The position numbers and the translations under genes are program-made. 64,000 nt of DNA from Chitinophaga sp. YR627. GTDB lineage: Bacteria > Bacteroidota > Bacteroidia > Chitinophagales > Chitinophagaceae. The DNA lies in contig NZ_FOUX01000006.1 of assembly GCF_900114995.1 (NCBI RefSeq), forward strand, positions 496,001 to 560,000, in the 5' to 3' direction. Shown piece by piece: positions 36,362 to 46,036 of this stretch. Below the pieces are notes generated by a model, which worked only from the letters and a program-made list of their open reading frames with translations, was not told the origin of the DNA and ran no database searches. Within the stretch, counting starts at the first letter, position 1. Every line of letters begins with the position of its first letter.

Positions 36362-38821
36362 ATGCAGATTTTCTATAATGTAAAGACGCCGTTCTGGTTG
36401 CTGTCATGCATGCTCCTGATCTTTTCAGGCAGCATGTATGCACAGCAACCGGCAGCCGGAAACGGACTAAAAGGACGATTATCCGGCTCCGGCGGTACAG
36501 CATTGGAGTTTGCCACGGTCAGCCTGCTCAGGGCGTCTGATACGGGTCTGGTAAAGACAGTGGTGAGCGATGCCAGCGGCGTTTTCGATTTAGGTAACAT
36601 CCCGGACGGCAGCTATGTACTGCACGTTTCCCTGGTAGGATACAAGACGATCCGAAAGCCCGTCGAACTGAACGCTTCTGCCGGACCGCCGGACCTCGGC
36701 AGCCTGTCAATGGAACAGAATGTCAGCAACATCAAAGAAGTTGTTGTTGCCGGCAGAAGACCACTGATAGAACGTAAGCTGGACAAAACGGTCATGAATA
36801 TTGAAAACAGCCTCCTGGCTACCGGTAGTACCGCACTGGAACTATTGCAACTCGCGCCAGGTGTGACTATTACTAACAATGACAAGGTCCAGTTGTACGG
36901 CAAAAGCAGTCCGCTGATCATGATAGATGGTAAACCCACTTATCTGTCTGCCGCCCAGGTCAGCAACCTGCTGAAAAGTATGCCTTCCAACACCATCGCT
37001 ACGATAGAGATTATCAGCCAGCCGGGCGCCAAATACGACGCCGCAGGTACCGGTGGGGTGATCAACATCAGAACGAAACAAAACGGAAGCGCGGGCTTTA
37101 ATGGTACCGTTACGGGTGGCTTCGGGTATGGCCGCAGAGAAAAGTACAGGGGCGGTGTTACCCTAAACTATAAGAAGAATAAGGTCAACCTTACCGGCGA
37201 CTACACTTATTCCTTCAACCACTCCGTTAAATACCTGGACATTGACCGTGATGTCCGCCAGGATGCCACCAGCACCTTCTTCGGTCGCTCCGGCGAAACG
37301 CATAATGAGCTGGGCACCCACAACTACAAAGCAGGGATCGTTTACAACATCAACCCATCCCATGCCATTGGCTTACAGGTAATGGGTTATGCCAATGATC
37401 AGCGCACGAATGTAGACAACACGACAAATATCCGCACAGAGAAACTGAAAGTGGATTCCATGATGACCGCCAATGCCCGCGAGAAATCAGGCTTTAATAA
37501 TATCGGCGGTAACTTCAACTACCGCGGCAGACTGGACACCCTGGGAAGAGAATTGGGCGTAGACGTCGATTACTCACGTTTCCGCAACAACATCAACAGG
37601 AACTTCGTCAATACCCTGTATGACAGTCAGGGTATCAATATCGGAGACCCTGATTATGTACGCAACTACTTTCCTACGATCGTAAAAGTCTTTGCTGCTA
37701 AAACCGATCTGGTATATCCACTGGCAAAACAGGCAAAGATCGAAGCCGGTCTTAAAACAAGCTTCGTATCTACTGACAATGATGCCCGTTTTGACTCTTT
37801 GCTCAGCGGTGAATGGGTCCTGTCCAAATCTCAGACAAACCACTTCATCTACAAAGAGAACATCAATGCAGGATACCTGAACTTCAGTAAGAAATGGAGC
37901 AAGACCAGTCTGCAGGCAGGCTTACGTGTGGAACAAACTAACTCTGACGGTAATTCTGTTACCCTGAATACCCGTACAGAACGTTCCTACACCAATCTGT
38001 TCCCCAGCCTGTTCCTGAGCCGTAAACTGGCGAAAGATCATGAACTGATGGTGTCTTACAGCAAACGCATCGAAAGACCCAGCTATCAGGACCTGAACCC
38101 TTTCCGGTTTTATGATGACCGTTATACTTTCCGCGAAGGTAATCCGTACTTAAAACCCGCTTATACGCACTCATTCGAAGCAACGTATTCATGGAGAAAT
38201 GAAATTACTTTAGTCGCCCGCTACGGTCTTACAAAAGACGTGATAGCAGAAGACATCCAGCAGGATGAAGGCGCTAATGCCACTAAATCCTTCCTGCGTA
38301 ACCTCGAACAATTACGTACGGTGTCAGCCAGCGTTTCCTATTCTAAAGACATTACGGACTGGTGGTCAACCGACAACACTGTGACCTTCAACCGTAGCCA
38401 GTATATAGATGACAATGCCGGCAACTATCGCAACTTCGATAACTATGATGTAAACATCAACATTTATCAATCCTTTAAACTCACTAAAAACCTGTTCCTG
38501 GATGTAGGTGGTTTCTATCTCTCCCCATGGTTGTATGGCTTCATAAAAGCAGAAGCACAGTACAAACTGGATGTAGGTTTGAAACAGAACATCCTGAACA
38601 AAAAAGGCAGTATACGTCTGAGAGTAGCCGACGTATTCAACACGAACCGCTTCCAGGGTAGAGCCGTCTACAACAATGTAGATGTTGCCATCCGGAACCG
38701 CTTTGAATCACGTGTCGCCTGGCTGACCTTTACTTACATGTTTGGTAATACAAAACTGAAAGTAGCAAAACGTGGAGATAGTACGAAAGAAGAAAAAGAT
38801 CGCGTAAAGAAAGAAAACTAG
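36362..38821 (+). CDS. Outer-membrane beta-barrel protein, TonB-receptor-like
   Basis: The start is moved to ATG 36362, which gives a clean signal peptide (MQIFYNVKTPFWLL... ending SMYAQQ) and sits just behind a promoter. The mature part has a carboxypeptidase-regulatory-like domain (LKGRLSGSGGTALEFATVSL, GYKTIRKPVEL). Next is a plug-like domain (TALELLQLAPGVTI, SSPLIMIDGKPTYLS, GAKYDAAGTGGVINIRTK), then a long C-terminal barrel with alternating aromatic strands. This matches the outer-membrane beta-barrel family common in Bacteroidota. No TonB box was identified with confidence. In an NRPS cluster it may help carry the product, or a precursor, across the outer membrane, or allow its re-uptake. 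It could also be unrelated to the product. Confidence 0.85.
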   Translation: MQIFYNVKTPFWLLSCMLLIFSGSMYAQQPAAGNGLKGRLSGSGGTALEFATVSLLRASDTGLVKTVVSDASGVFDLGNIPDGSYVLHVSLVGYKTIRKPVELNASAGPPDLGSLSMEQNVSNIKEVVVAGRRPLIERKLDKTVMNIENSLLATGSTALELLQLAPGVTITNNDKVQLYGKSSPLIMIDGKPTYLSAAQVSNLLKSMPSNTIATIEIISQPGAKYDAAGTGGVINIRTKQNGSAGFNGTVTGGFGYGRREKYRGGVTLNYKKNKVNLTGDYTYSFNHSVKYLDIDRDVRQDATSTFFGRSGETHNELGTHNYKAGIVYNINPSHAIGLQVMGYANDQRTNVDNTTNIRTEKLKVDSMMTANAREKSGFNNIGGNFNYRGRLDTLGRELGVDVDYSRFRNNINRNFVNTLYDSQGINIGDPDYVRNYFPTIVKVFAAKTDLVYPLAKQAKIEAGLKTSFVSTDNDARFDSLLSGEWVLSKSQTNHFIYKENINAGYLNFSKKWSKTSLQAGLRVEQTNSDGNSVTLNTRTERSYTNLFPSLFLSRKLAKDHELMVSYSKRIERPSYQDLNPFRFYDDRYTFREGNPYLKPAYTHSFEATYSWRNEITLVARYGLTKDVIAEDIQQDEGANATKSFLRNLEQLRTVSASVSYSKDITDWWSTDNTVTFNRSQYIDDNAGNYRNFDNYDVNINIYQSFKLTKNLFLDVGGFYLSPWLYGFIKAEAQYKLDVGLKQNILNKKGSIRLRVADVFNTNRFQGRAVYNNVDVAIRNRFESRVAWLTFTYMFGNTKLKVAKRGDSTKEEKDRVKKEN

Positions 38822-38868
38822 TCAATAGGTAAGTAAGTCAACAATTTGTTATCCCCGTCTTTTTTATA

Positions 38869-38900
38869 ATCCCGGAAGTTCCCCGACAGGCTTCCGGGAT
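38869..38900 (+). terminator. Hairpin between barrel gene and M1 peptidase gene
   Basis: A perfect 10-bp stem, ATCCCGGAAG (38869-38878) and CTTCCGGGAT (38891-38900), encloses a 12-nt loop. It is followed by a pyrimidine-rich tail CCCCCTTTCTCTTT, not a clean T run. It may end the barrel transcript partly or act as an RNA-stability element. Confidence 0.5.
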
Positions 38901-38930
38901 CCCCCTTTCTCTTTATTAAAACATCTTTTT

Positions 38931-41435
38931 ATGGGTCTGTTAACTAATGTATGCCGTAGCGCAGTACTTGCTGCATGCCTACAGGTGTACCGGTTGTCTG
39001 CCGTCGCATTTCCGGCAGACGCCCCTCCGGAGTATGCCCGTCTGGTGCATACCAAACTGGATATATCGTTTGATTATCCGCAGCACCTCGTACATGGGAA
39101 AGCCTGGATCACTTTGCAGGTAGCTCTGCCAAAGCAGGATTCCCTGATACTGGATGCCAAAAGCATGGACGTGACAGCCGTCACGCTGCAAAAAGGTAAA
39201 GCAGGTCTGCCTTTGCCGTATAAGTCGACCGGCACACAATTGCTGATAAAGCTGGACAGATCATACGGTAAAGACGAACAGTACACCGTACACATCGCAT
39301 ACACCGCAAAACCTGATGCATTGACAGGTGGTGTTGCCGGTCCGGTACAGACAACAAAAGGGATCTATTTTATCGCCGCCGGAAAAGACAATGAAGGCCC
39401 TTTGTTCCAGGTATGGACACAGGGCGAAACATCCGGCGCCTCCTCCTGGTTTCCGACTATCGACAAACCAGATCAGCGTAGCACTTCAGAGATCAGTATC
39501 ACCGTACCGGCAAAATATCGGTCCCTGTCCAACGGTGTCCTCAAAGGACAACAGGAACAGCCCAATGGTACCCGTACAGATACCTGGTCAATGACTTCGC
39601 CACACGCGCCTTATCTGTTTATGCTGGCTGTAGGGAAATTCGATGTTGTCCATGACAACTGGAATGGACTCCCGGTCGATTATTACATGGAGCCGGAATA
39701 CAGCGCCTATGCAAAACAGATCTTCGGCGCTACCCCGAAAATGCTCAGCTTCTTCTCTGAAAAGCTGGGTTACAAATACCCCTGGCCCGGGTACGCACAG
39801 ATCGTCGTAAAGGATTATTTCTCCGGTGGTATGGAAAATACAACCGCGACCCTTTTCGGCGATCTGCTGCGCAGGAATCCAAGGGCCCTGCTGGGAGATG
39901 AAGACGCGAAATGGCTCATCCCACACGAGCTTTTTCATCAATGGTTTGGTGATCTCGTCACCTGCGAAGAGTGGTCGCAACTCGCCTTAAACGAATCCTT
40001 CGCCAATTTCGGTGAAGTACTCTGGGGGGAATACGCCTACGGCAAAGACGCGGCACACCACCATTCATACGAAGCCATGCTGAAGTATTTCCAGCAGCAG
40101 AAAGAAGGAAAAGATCATCCGCTGATATATAAAACATACAAAGATGAAACAGAGCTGTTTGACGCTGTCACCTATGAAAAAGGAGGCAACATACTTAGTA
40201 TGTTACGTGACCTCGTTGGAGAAGATAAATTTTTTGCCGCCCTGCGGAGCTACCTGTCTGAAAATGCTTTCAAAGCCGTGGATGCAGAAGACCTGCGGAC
40301 AGCATTCGAAAAAGCCAGTGGTAGCGAGCTGAAATGGTTCTGGGACCAATGGTTCTATCGCGACGGTTTTCCCATACTGGATATCTCTTACGAATACAAT
40401 GATGCCGCAGGCACTGTAGCCGTAAAGATCGACCAGCAACAAAAAGGCGACATCTTTACCCTTCCCCTGAAAGTAGACCTTTATACAAATGGTAAACGTA
40501 CCACGCAGGACATAAAGGTAGATAGCCGCACACAGGTATTCACTCTCGCTTATCCTGATAAAAATACCAGACCTGCACTGGTAAACGTAGACGCAGGAAA
40601 ACACCTGATCTGTAAGAAAACAGACAGAAAACCGCTCGAAACATTCATCTATCAGTATCAGTACGCCGGTAATTATCTCGATAGGAGAGAAGCCATCAAA
40701 GCCTGTGTATTGGCACAGGATACCAGCACACTGGCCCGCGCATTTCTGCGGACTGCCCTCCATGACACGGACGACGGACTCAGGAAGATCGCCGTACAGT
40801 ATACAGACCTTGAAAACAGCGACACACGTAAGACCTATGCCGGTCTCATAGATAGTCTCGCACGCTATGATAAAGAGCCGCTGGTGCGGCAGGCCGCTAT
40901 CAAATCCTTACGCAGCCTGAAAGACCCCGCTTATAAAGCACTCTTCGTGCAGTCGCTGAAAGACTCCTGCTACAACGTGGTCGCCTCATCCCTGATAGGG
41001 CTGAACAAGCTGGATAAACAACTGGCGGCACAACAAATGACGCCTTTCCTGGAGGATAATGAAATGGCCAGTACGATACTGGATATCTACCTGGGCAATG
41101 AAGATCCAAAGGATAATCAGTCATTTCTATCCATCGTATCCAGACAGCGGGACCGCCAGAAACAGGATTACCTGGTGAAATACCTCCGCTACCTGTCTAC
41201 GCTGAACGATGTGGATGCAATTGACTACGGACTGAAACAGTTCCAGCAGATCGCATCCTCCATTGACGATCAGCTGATGGATAAAAAAGGCATGCTGGGT
41301 AACCTCGAACTACTGGCCGGATTCAAAATGGATCTGCTGAAAAAATCAGCCAGTAAAAAAGAACGCTCCTCCCTGGAAAAACAGGTAGCCAGCATACAAC
41401 AAACGATTCATGACTTTTCCATAAATATGGATTGA
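38931..41435 (+). CDS. Secreted M1-family zinc aminopeptidase
   Basis: This 834-residue protein has a hydrophobic N-terminus with probable cleavage near AVAFPADA, so it is likely periplasmic or outer-surface. The M1 hallmarks are G299-G-M-E-N (exopeptidase motif) and H332-E-L-F-H with the third zinc ligand E355 in NESFAN. The C-terminal 250 residues are helical and repeat-like (RKIAVQYTDLENSD, RQAAIKSLRSLKD), as in M1 enzymes with HEAT-like tails. Sitting inside the biosynthetic region in the same direction, it could trim the peptide product, degrade it for self-protection, or be an ordinary nutrient peptidase. The sequence does not decide among these. Confidence 0.9.
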   Translation: MGLLTNVCRSAVLAACLQVYRLSAVAFPADAPPEYARLVHTKLDISFDYPQHLVHGKAWITLQVALPKQDSLILDAKSMDVTAVTLQKGKAGLPLPYKSTGTQLLIKLDRSYGKDEQYTVHIAYTAKPDALTGGVAGPVQTTKGIYFIAAGKDNEGPLFQVWTQGETSGASSWFPTIDKPDQRSTSEISITVPAKYRSLSNGVLKGQQEQPNGTRTDTWSMTSPHAPYLFMLAVGKFDVVHDNWNGLPVDYYMEPEYSAYAKQIFGATPKMLSFFSEKLGYKYPWPGYAQIVVKDYFSGGMENTTATLFGDLLRRNPRALLGDEDAKWLIPHELFHQWFGDLVTCEEWSQLALNESFANFGEVLWGEYAYGKDAAHHHSYEAMLKYFQQQKEGKDHPLIYKTYKDETELFDAVTYEKGGNILSMLRDLVGEDKFFAALRSYLSENAFKAVDAEDLRTAFEKASGSELKWFWDQWFYRDGFPILDISYEYNDAAGTVAVKIDQQQKGDIFTLPLKVDLYTNGKRTTQDIKVDSRTQVFTLAYPDKNTRPALVNVDAGKHLICKKTDRKPLETFIYQYQYAGNYLDRREAIKACVLAQDTSTLARAFLRTALHDTDDGLRKIAVQYTDLENSDTRKTYAGLIDSLARYDKEPLVRQAAIKSLRSLKDPAYKALFVQSLKDSCYNVVASSLIGLNKLDKQLAAQQMTPFLEDNEMASTILDIYLGNEDPKDNQSFLSIVSRQRDRQKQDYLVKYLRYLSTLNDVDAIDYGLKQFQQIASSIDDQLMDKKGMLGNLELLAGFKMDLLKKSASKKERSSLEKQVASIQQTIHDFSINMD

Positions 41436-41466
41436 CCCTTTTAAAACTATTACAAATTCTAGTCTT

Positions 41467-43221
41467 ATGGCATTGAATATAATCGGCATTTCAGCCCTCT
41501 ATCATGACTCTGCTTGTTGCCTCGTACAGGATGGCAAGCTGAAATACGCAGCAGAAGAAGAAAGATTTTCAAGACTCAAGGCGGATGACGCAATTCCACG
41601 GATGGCGCTGAAATACTGCCTGAAAGAAGCAGGTATCGGTATTAATGATATTGATTGTATCGCATTTTATGAAGACCCGACCAAGAAACTGGGTCGTCAG
41701 TTATGGAGCGGTATCTGGAACCGTTCAGATGTATTACGTAAGAAATTCCGACCGGGTTGGGTAGAACAGGAGATCCGCGACATCCTCGGTTATGAAGGCA
41801 GGATCGAGTTCTTTGACCATCACCTGTCACACGCCGCCAGCAGCTATCACTACTCCGGTTTTGATAATGCAGCGATCCTCACAGTGGACGGCGTAGGAGA
41901 GTGGGCTACTACTACTTACGGTACCGGTAACGGCGCTGACATCGATCTCTGGGAAGAGGTCAGCTACCCGCACTCCCTCGGATTATTATACAGCACGATC
42001 ACCAACTTCCTCGGTTTCGAAGTGAACGAAGGAGAGTACAAGGTAATGGGGCTTGCGCCATATGGTAAACCTACTCACGTTAACCAGGTACGTCAGTTGA
42101 TCAAAATACTCGGCGACGGAAAATATGAACTGAATCTGGAATACTTCGACTTCCTCGAAGAAAGCCGCATGTTCACAGACCGCTTTGCTGACCTGTTCGG
42201 CAAACCAGCCAGAGTAAAAGGCGTATCCGTTGATCAGGAACATATGGACATTGCCCGCAGTCTGCAGGTAGTGCTGGAAGAGATCCTGATCGACAAAGCG
42301 GAATACCTCTACCGCAAAACAGGTAGTGAGAACCTTTGTATGGCAGGTGGTGTCGCGCTCAATTGCGTGGCAAACGGTAAGATCATAAAAAATACACCGT
42401 TTAAAAACCTTTTCGTACAACCTGCCGCTAACGACGCAGGTGGTGCATTGGGAGCCGCCAGTCTGGCTTATACAAAGCTCAGCGGTGAACCCATGAAACC
42501 AGGTAAACTAGGGCATGTATATCTCGGCCCCCGTTACGAAGCAAATCACGTACGTAAGGTACTGGAATCAACATCGCTTCGCTATCATAGCTTCGAAGGT
42601 GATCAGGAAACGCTGGTAAAAGAAACCGCTGCGCGTATCGCTGAAGGTAAGGTGATCGGCTGGTTCCATGGCAGAATGGAATTTGGTCCGCGCTCGCTGG
42701 GTGCCAGATCGATCCTCGCCGATCCAAGAGACACCGAAATGCGCGATAAGATCAACGCCATGGTGAAGAAAAGAGAAGGTTTCAGACCCTTTGCACCTGC
42801 TGCCCTCGATAGCGAATACCGCAAACACTTCGATATCGATCATGAATCTCCTTTCATGCTGGAAACCTGCCAGGTGATCTCTCCGCTGGACCTGCCGGCT
42901 ATCACACACGTAGATGGTTCCGCCAGACTACAGACGGTCACGCGCAACAGCAATCCGCGTTTCCATCACTTACTGGAAGCCTTCAACGAGTTGACCGGTT
43001 GTCCGATCCTCCTGAACACTTCGTTCAACGTAAAAGGAGAACCGATCGTCTGCTCGCCTGAAGACGCGATCAACTGTTTTATCAGCACCAATATTGACGT
43101 ACTGGTGGTGGAAGACTTTATCATCGATCGTTCAGATAATGAGCTGGGAATACTGGAATGGATTTCCGGCGTCATGACAACCAAATATGCATCACAGCGC
43201 AACACTTATACTTTCATCTAA
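41467..43221 (+). CDS. O-carbamoyltransferase, NodU/CmcH family
   Basis: This 584-residue enzyme transfers carbamoyl from carbamoyl phosphate to a hydroxyl in an ATP-dependent reaction. It opens with the family signature IIGISALYHDSACCLVQDG and EEERFSRLKAD. HHLSHAASSYHYSG, TVDGVGEWATT and MGLAPYGKP follow. The C-terminal YrdC-unlike lobe has GGVALNCVANGK, FGPRSLGARSILADPR and LNTSFNVKGEPIV. All core motifs are present. It starts 31 bp after the peptidase gene. Likely acceptors are hydroxyls made by the ketoreductase or by the CmlA-like enzyme. Confidence 0.93.
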   Translation: MALNIIGISALYHDSACCLVQDGKLKYAAEEERFSRLKADDAIPRMALKYCLKEAGIGINDIDCIAFYEDPTKKLGRQLWSGIWNRSDVLRKKFRPGWVEQEIRDILGYEGRIEFFDHHLSHAASSYHYSGFDNAAILTVDGVGEWATTTYGTGNGADIDLWEEVSYPHSLGLLYSTITNFLGFEVNEGEYKVMGLAPYGKPTHVNQVRQLIKILGDGKYELNLEYFDFLEESRMFTDRFADLFGKPARVKGVSVDQEHMDIARSLQVVLEEILIDKAEYLYRKTGSENLCMAGGVALNCVANGKIIKNTPFKNLFVQPAANDAGGALGAASLAYTKLSGEPMKPGKLGHVYLGPRYEANHVRKVLESTSLRYHSFEGDQETLVKETAARIAEGKVIGWFHGRMEFGPRSLGARSILADPRDTEMRDKINAMVKKREGFRPFAPAALDSEYRKHFDIDHESPFMLETCQVISPLDLPAITHVDGSARLQTVTRNSNPRFHHLLEAFNELTGCPILLNTSFNVKGEPIVCSPEDAINCFISTNIDVLVVEDFIIDRSDNELGILEWISGVMTTKYASQRNTYTFI

Positions 43222-43235
43222 GCAACTACAGTTTT

Positions 43236-45419
43236 ATGAGCAACACAATATCAATCCAGCAAGAACAGGCAAATCAATTAGCCGCTCTGTTATATAAAAA
43301 TGCAGGCGCTGCGTTTTCCGGCGAGATCAATTCACTGGCAACAGCATTAGGTATTGAACAATTGCCTGGTACACAGGATCTCTCGGCTGCAACAACTGTA
43401 GCTGCGCAGGAAGATAACCTTATCAGCACTTCATTGCCGCAGCGTGTCGGTATCTGGACCCTGGGTAAAGAAGAAGGGGTAGAGTTGTACACGCGTGATG
43501 TAAATGCACGTATGGACTGGTGGCTGTGGGCAAAGAACCATCAGTTCTCTCCACAGCCATCAGCCGGTAAGAAACGGGTCATCCTCTTAGGAGAATCCGT
43601 TGCCAGAGGGTATCTCTACGATCCGTTTTATACCGTCGCACACGAACTGGAAGCATTGCTGAATCAGGCAGCTCCGGGTACACTCGAAACAGAGGTACTC
43701 GACCTGGCCAGAACAGATCTTTCACTGCCGATATTAAAAGGGTTGCTGCCGGAAGCGGTCGCCCTGAAACCTGCAGCCATCGTGATCTTTGCGGGTAACA
43801 ACTGGCTGCATACGATGAAAGAAAGCGTTTCTGCTGCTGACTACCAGGAGTTGTGCCGTCTGCAGGACAGCGGTTTACTGAGCGATGTGCGCGCATTACT
43901 GGAAACCCGGTTCCGTGATATGATATCTGGCTTCCTGAAATACGTGAACGCATTGTCAGCACAATCAGGTATCCCGATCACCTTCGTGATCCCTGAATTC
44001 AACCTGGGCGACTGGAACAGCAATCCACAGGAGAAAAATGCCACCCGTCTCACGGGTTCCGGTGCTGCTAAATGGGCAGCACTTGTAGAAAACGGAGAAG
44101 AAGCATTACGGGCAAATAACTATGAGCTCCTGGAGAATATCTCTTCCCGCATGACCGCACTGGATATGACACATCCGCTGGGTTATGAGTGGAAAGCCAT
44201 CTGCCGCCAGAAAGCGGGTGACTGGCAGGCTGCACGTAGTCTGATGGAAAGTGCCCGCGACACGGCTATCTACGGTCGCGCCGAAAGCAAACCGCGTTGC
44301 TTCCGTGTTGTCAGAGACACCATCCTGAAAGAAGCGCCTGCTTTGGATATCACTGTGGTAGACCTGCCTGCAGTGTTCAGCAAAGCAATTCCCGATGCAC
44401 TGCCAGGACGCGAATACTTCCTGGATTATTGTCACCTGACCGTACAGGGTATTAAATTGTCCATGCAGCCTACAGCGGAAGCCGTGGCAGCGATCCTGCT
44501 GGGAACACCAGTAGATATTACAGCTGACAGCGGACTGTATCCGGACGATGAAGTACGTGCAGTAGCACATGTCGCTGCCGCAGTACACAATGCCCACTAC
44601 GGACAGGCAGCACCAGTCCTGCAATTCCATTGTCAGGAAGCCGCTGAGGCGACTGACCAGGCAAAAGATGTGATGCGCAACTTCATTGACTTCTCTTCCC
44701 GCAGATTGCAGAACACACTCTGCCGTACGCACGAAGAAGTGGTCGAAAGTGGCATCTTCACACAGTATGAAGGAGGTCTTGGATTCATACATGAACGCCG
44801 TCGTAAACTCCTGGATATCGCGTTGGTGGATGCAATGGCGCCATTGGCATCCACGCCGGGTGAAAGTCTGGCGGATGATATCCTCGCATTACGTATCGCG
44901 GAACATGTACCGGCTCCAGGTAAAACCATCGATCTGCTGGAAACCTGTTACTCAGCTACCAGCTACGATGTCTTTAACGTGGAACTGCCTGAACTAAACT
45001 ACTACCAGGCACGTAACCATCGCTCTGATTTCACATTTATCGCAGATGCAGGCACCGGTTTTACCGCTAAACTGATTGCCAGAGCACCCGGTACCAATCA
45101 GGAGATAAGAGTACTCCTGAATGGAGAACCATTATCAACGCTGCAGCTGGAAGACAAATGGACAACCGTTAATCTGGATATCCAGGATATCTCGTTGCTC
45201 AGAAAAGGCACGAACACCCTGTCTGTCCGCTGGCCAGCACCTGAATGGTACCGGAAAACAGATCCTGATGCCGTAAACACACCCAAAGAGTACTTAGATT
45301 TCATGTATCCTGTATGGGGTGAAATATATGTATTCGAACTACTCAGCAATAAAGAAAAGGGGCAATTGTCGAACCATAGCGTGCCCGGACGAGTGGAGGC
45401 GTCATTATTGTCGGTATGA
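43236..45419 (+). CDS. SGNH-like protein with C-terminal beta-sandwich
   Basis: The start is set at ATG 43236, after the carbamoyltransferase stop; the longer frame overlaps that gene. The protein has 727 residues. Residues 115-400 carry worn SGNH/GDSL blocks: LLGES with Ser 121 (Glu where GDSL enzymes have Asp), FAGNNW with N188/N189, and DYCH with D397 and H400. The catalytic Ser and Asp/His are thus present. A helical middle has WKAICRQKAGDWQAA, which is TPR-like. The last 120 residues look like a ligand-binding jelly roll (LLNGEPLSTLQLEDKW, RKGTNTLSVRWP). No signal peptide is seen, so it is probably cytoplasmic. Ester hydrolysis, acyl transfer or modification of the product is possible; no specific function can be named. 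Confidence 0.75.
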   Translation: MSNTISIQQEQANQLAALLYKNAGAAFSGEINSLATALGIEQLPGTQDLSAATTVAAQEDNLISTSLPQRVGIWTLGKEEGVELYTRDVNARMDWWLWAKNHQFSPQPSAGKKRVILLGESVARGYLYDPFYTVAHELEALLNQAAPGTLETEVLDLARTDLSLPILKGLLPEAVALKPAAIVIFAGNNWLHTMKESVSAADYQELCRLQDSGLLSDVRALLETRFRDMISGFLKYVNALSAQSGIPITFVIPEFNLGDWNSNPQEKNATRLTGSGAAKWAALVENGEEALRANNYELLENISSRMTALDMTHPLGYEWKAICRQKAGDWQAARSLMESARDTAIYGRAESKPRCFRVVRDTILKEAPALDITVVDLPAVFSKAIPDALPGREYFLDYCHLTVQGIKLSMQPTAEAVAAILLGTPVDITADSGLYPDDEVRAVAHVAAAVHNAHYGQAAPVLQFHCQEAAEATDQAKDVMRNFIDFSSRRLQNTLCRTHEEVVESGIFTQYEGGLGFIHERRRKLLDIALVDAMAPLASTPGESLADDILALRIAEHVPAPGKTIDLLETCYSATSYDVFNVELPELNYYQARNHRSDFTFIADAGTGFTAKLIARAPGTNQEIRVLLNGEPLSTLQLEDKWTTVNLDIQDISLLRKGTNTLSVRWPAPEWYRKTDPDAVNTPKEYLDFMYPVWGEIYVFELLSNKEKGQLSNHSVPGRVEASLLSV

Positions 45420-45473
45420 TGCTTTCCCTTTAAACACTCCGGCACTTTTATTTTGACCGGTTTTTTGAAATGC

Positions 45474-45509
45474 AAAAGGCTTTATGAAGAAATTCATAAA
45501 GCCTTTTTT
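45474..45509 (+). terminator. Rho-independent terminator at the cluster end
   Basis: A perfect 15-bp stem, AAAAGGCTTTATGAA (45474-45488) and its complement (45493-45507), closes a GAAA loop and runs into a T tract. It lies 55 bp after the SGNH-like gene and marks the 3' end of the biosynthetic region. Confidence 0.9.
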
Positions 45510-45668
45510 GTTTATAGCAATTACCGGTATTATTCATCTTCGTGTAGCCGGCAGTGATATTACTATTTAGCCGCCGTTGTGTCACTCACTTGTGCTTCTT
45601 CTTTTCTATTCAGCTCTTCCCTGGATGACCTCGCTTTTGTGTGTTAATTTTCATTTACCAATAGATAA

Positions 45669-45705
45669 AATGAATATTGTTTTTTTTAAATATTCATTAC
45701 CTTCG
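45669..45705 (+). promoter_or_regulatory. Promoter candidate overlapped by a 10-bp inverted repeat
   Basis: TTG (45677-45679), an 18-nt spacer and TACCTTCG (45698-45705) approximate the Bacteroidota promoter with one mismatch in the -7 box. A perfect inverted repeat, AATGAATATT (45669-45678) and AATATTCATT (45689-45698), spans the spacer and touches both boxes, as an operator would. It would drive the MACPF gene through a leader of about 325 nt; the rest of the 45510-46036 gap shows no gene or further clear signal. Confidence 0.45.
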
Positions 45706-46036
45706 CTGCGCAAATCCAATTGAGGACACAGATGTTTACCCGTACCTTGTACCCGTTAGATATCCGTATTATATAGCATTGTGTGTATGCCCGTTAAGCA
45801 TTTTACATAGATGTTATTAACCCGTTGATACCTTTTTTTATGAGAGAAAATATTACATAGTAATCAGGTTGCCTGAAGGAGAATGCTACACCTTATTCCT
45901 TTGATAACTTATGTAACACCTATGCCCTTTAATACATAAATAACCATTTATGTTGCCATTATCGTATTGCTATCGGGAAGTCCCGGTACAGATATCCTGT
46001 TGTCCATTTTTTATTACTCACACATAAAGTATTACT

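Noticed and set aside
44106..44792. 228-codon minus-strand frame opposite the SGNH-like gene
   Set aside because: It is Cys/His/Phe-rich with no domain, and the plus-strand frame is clearly coding.
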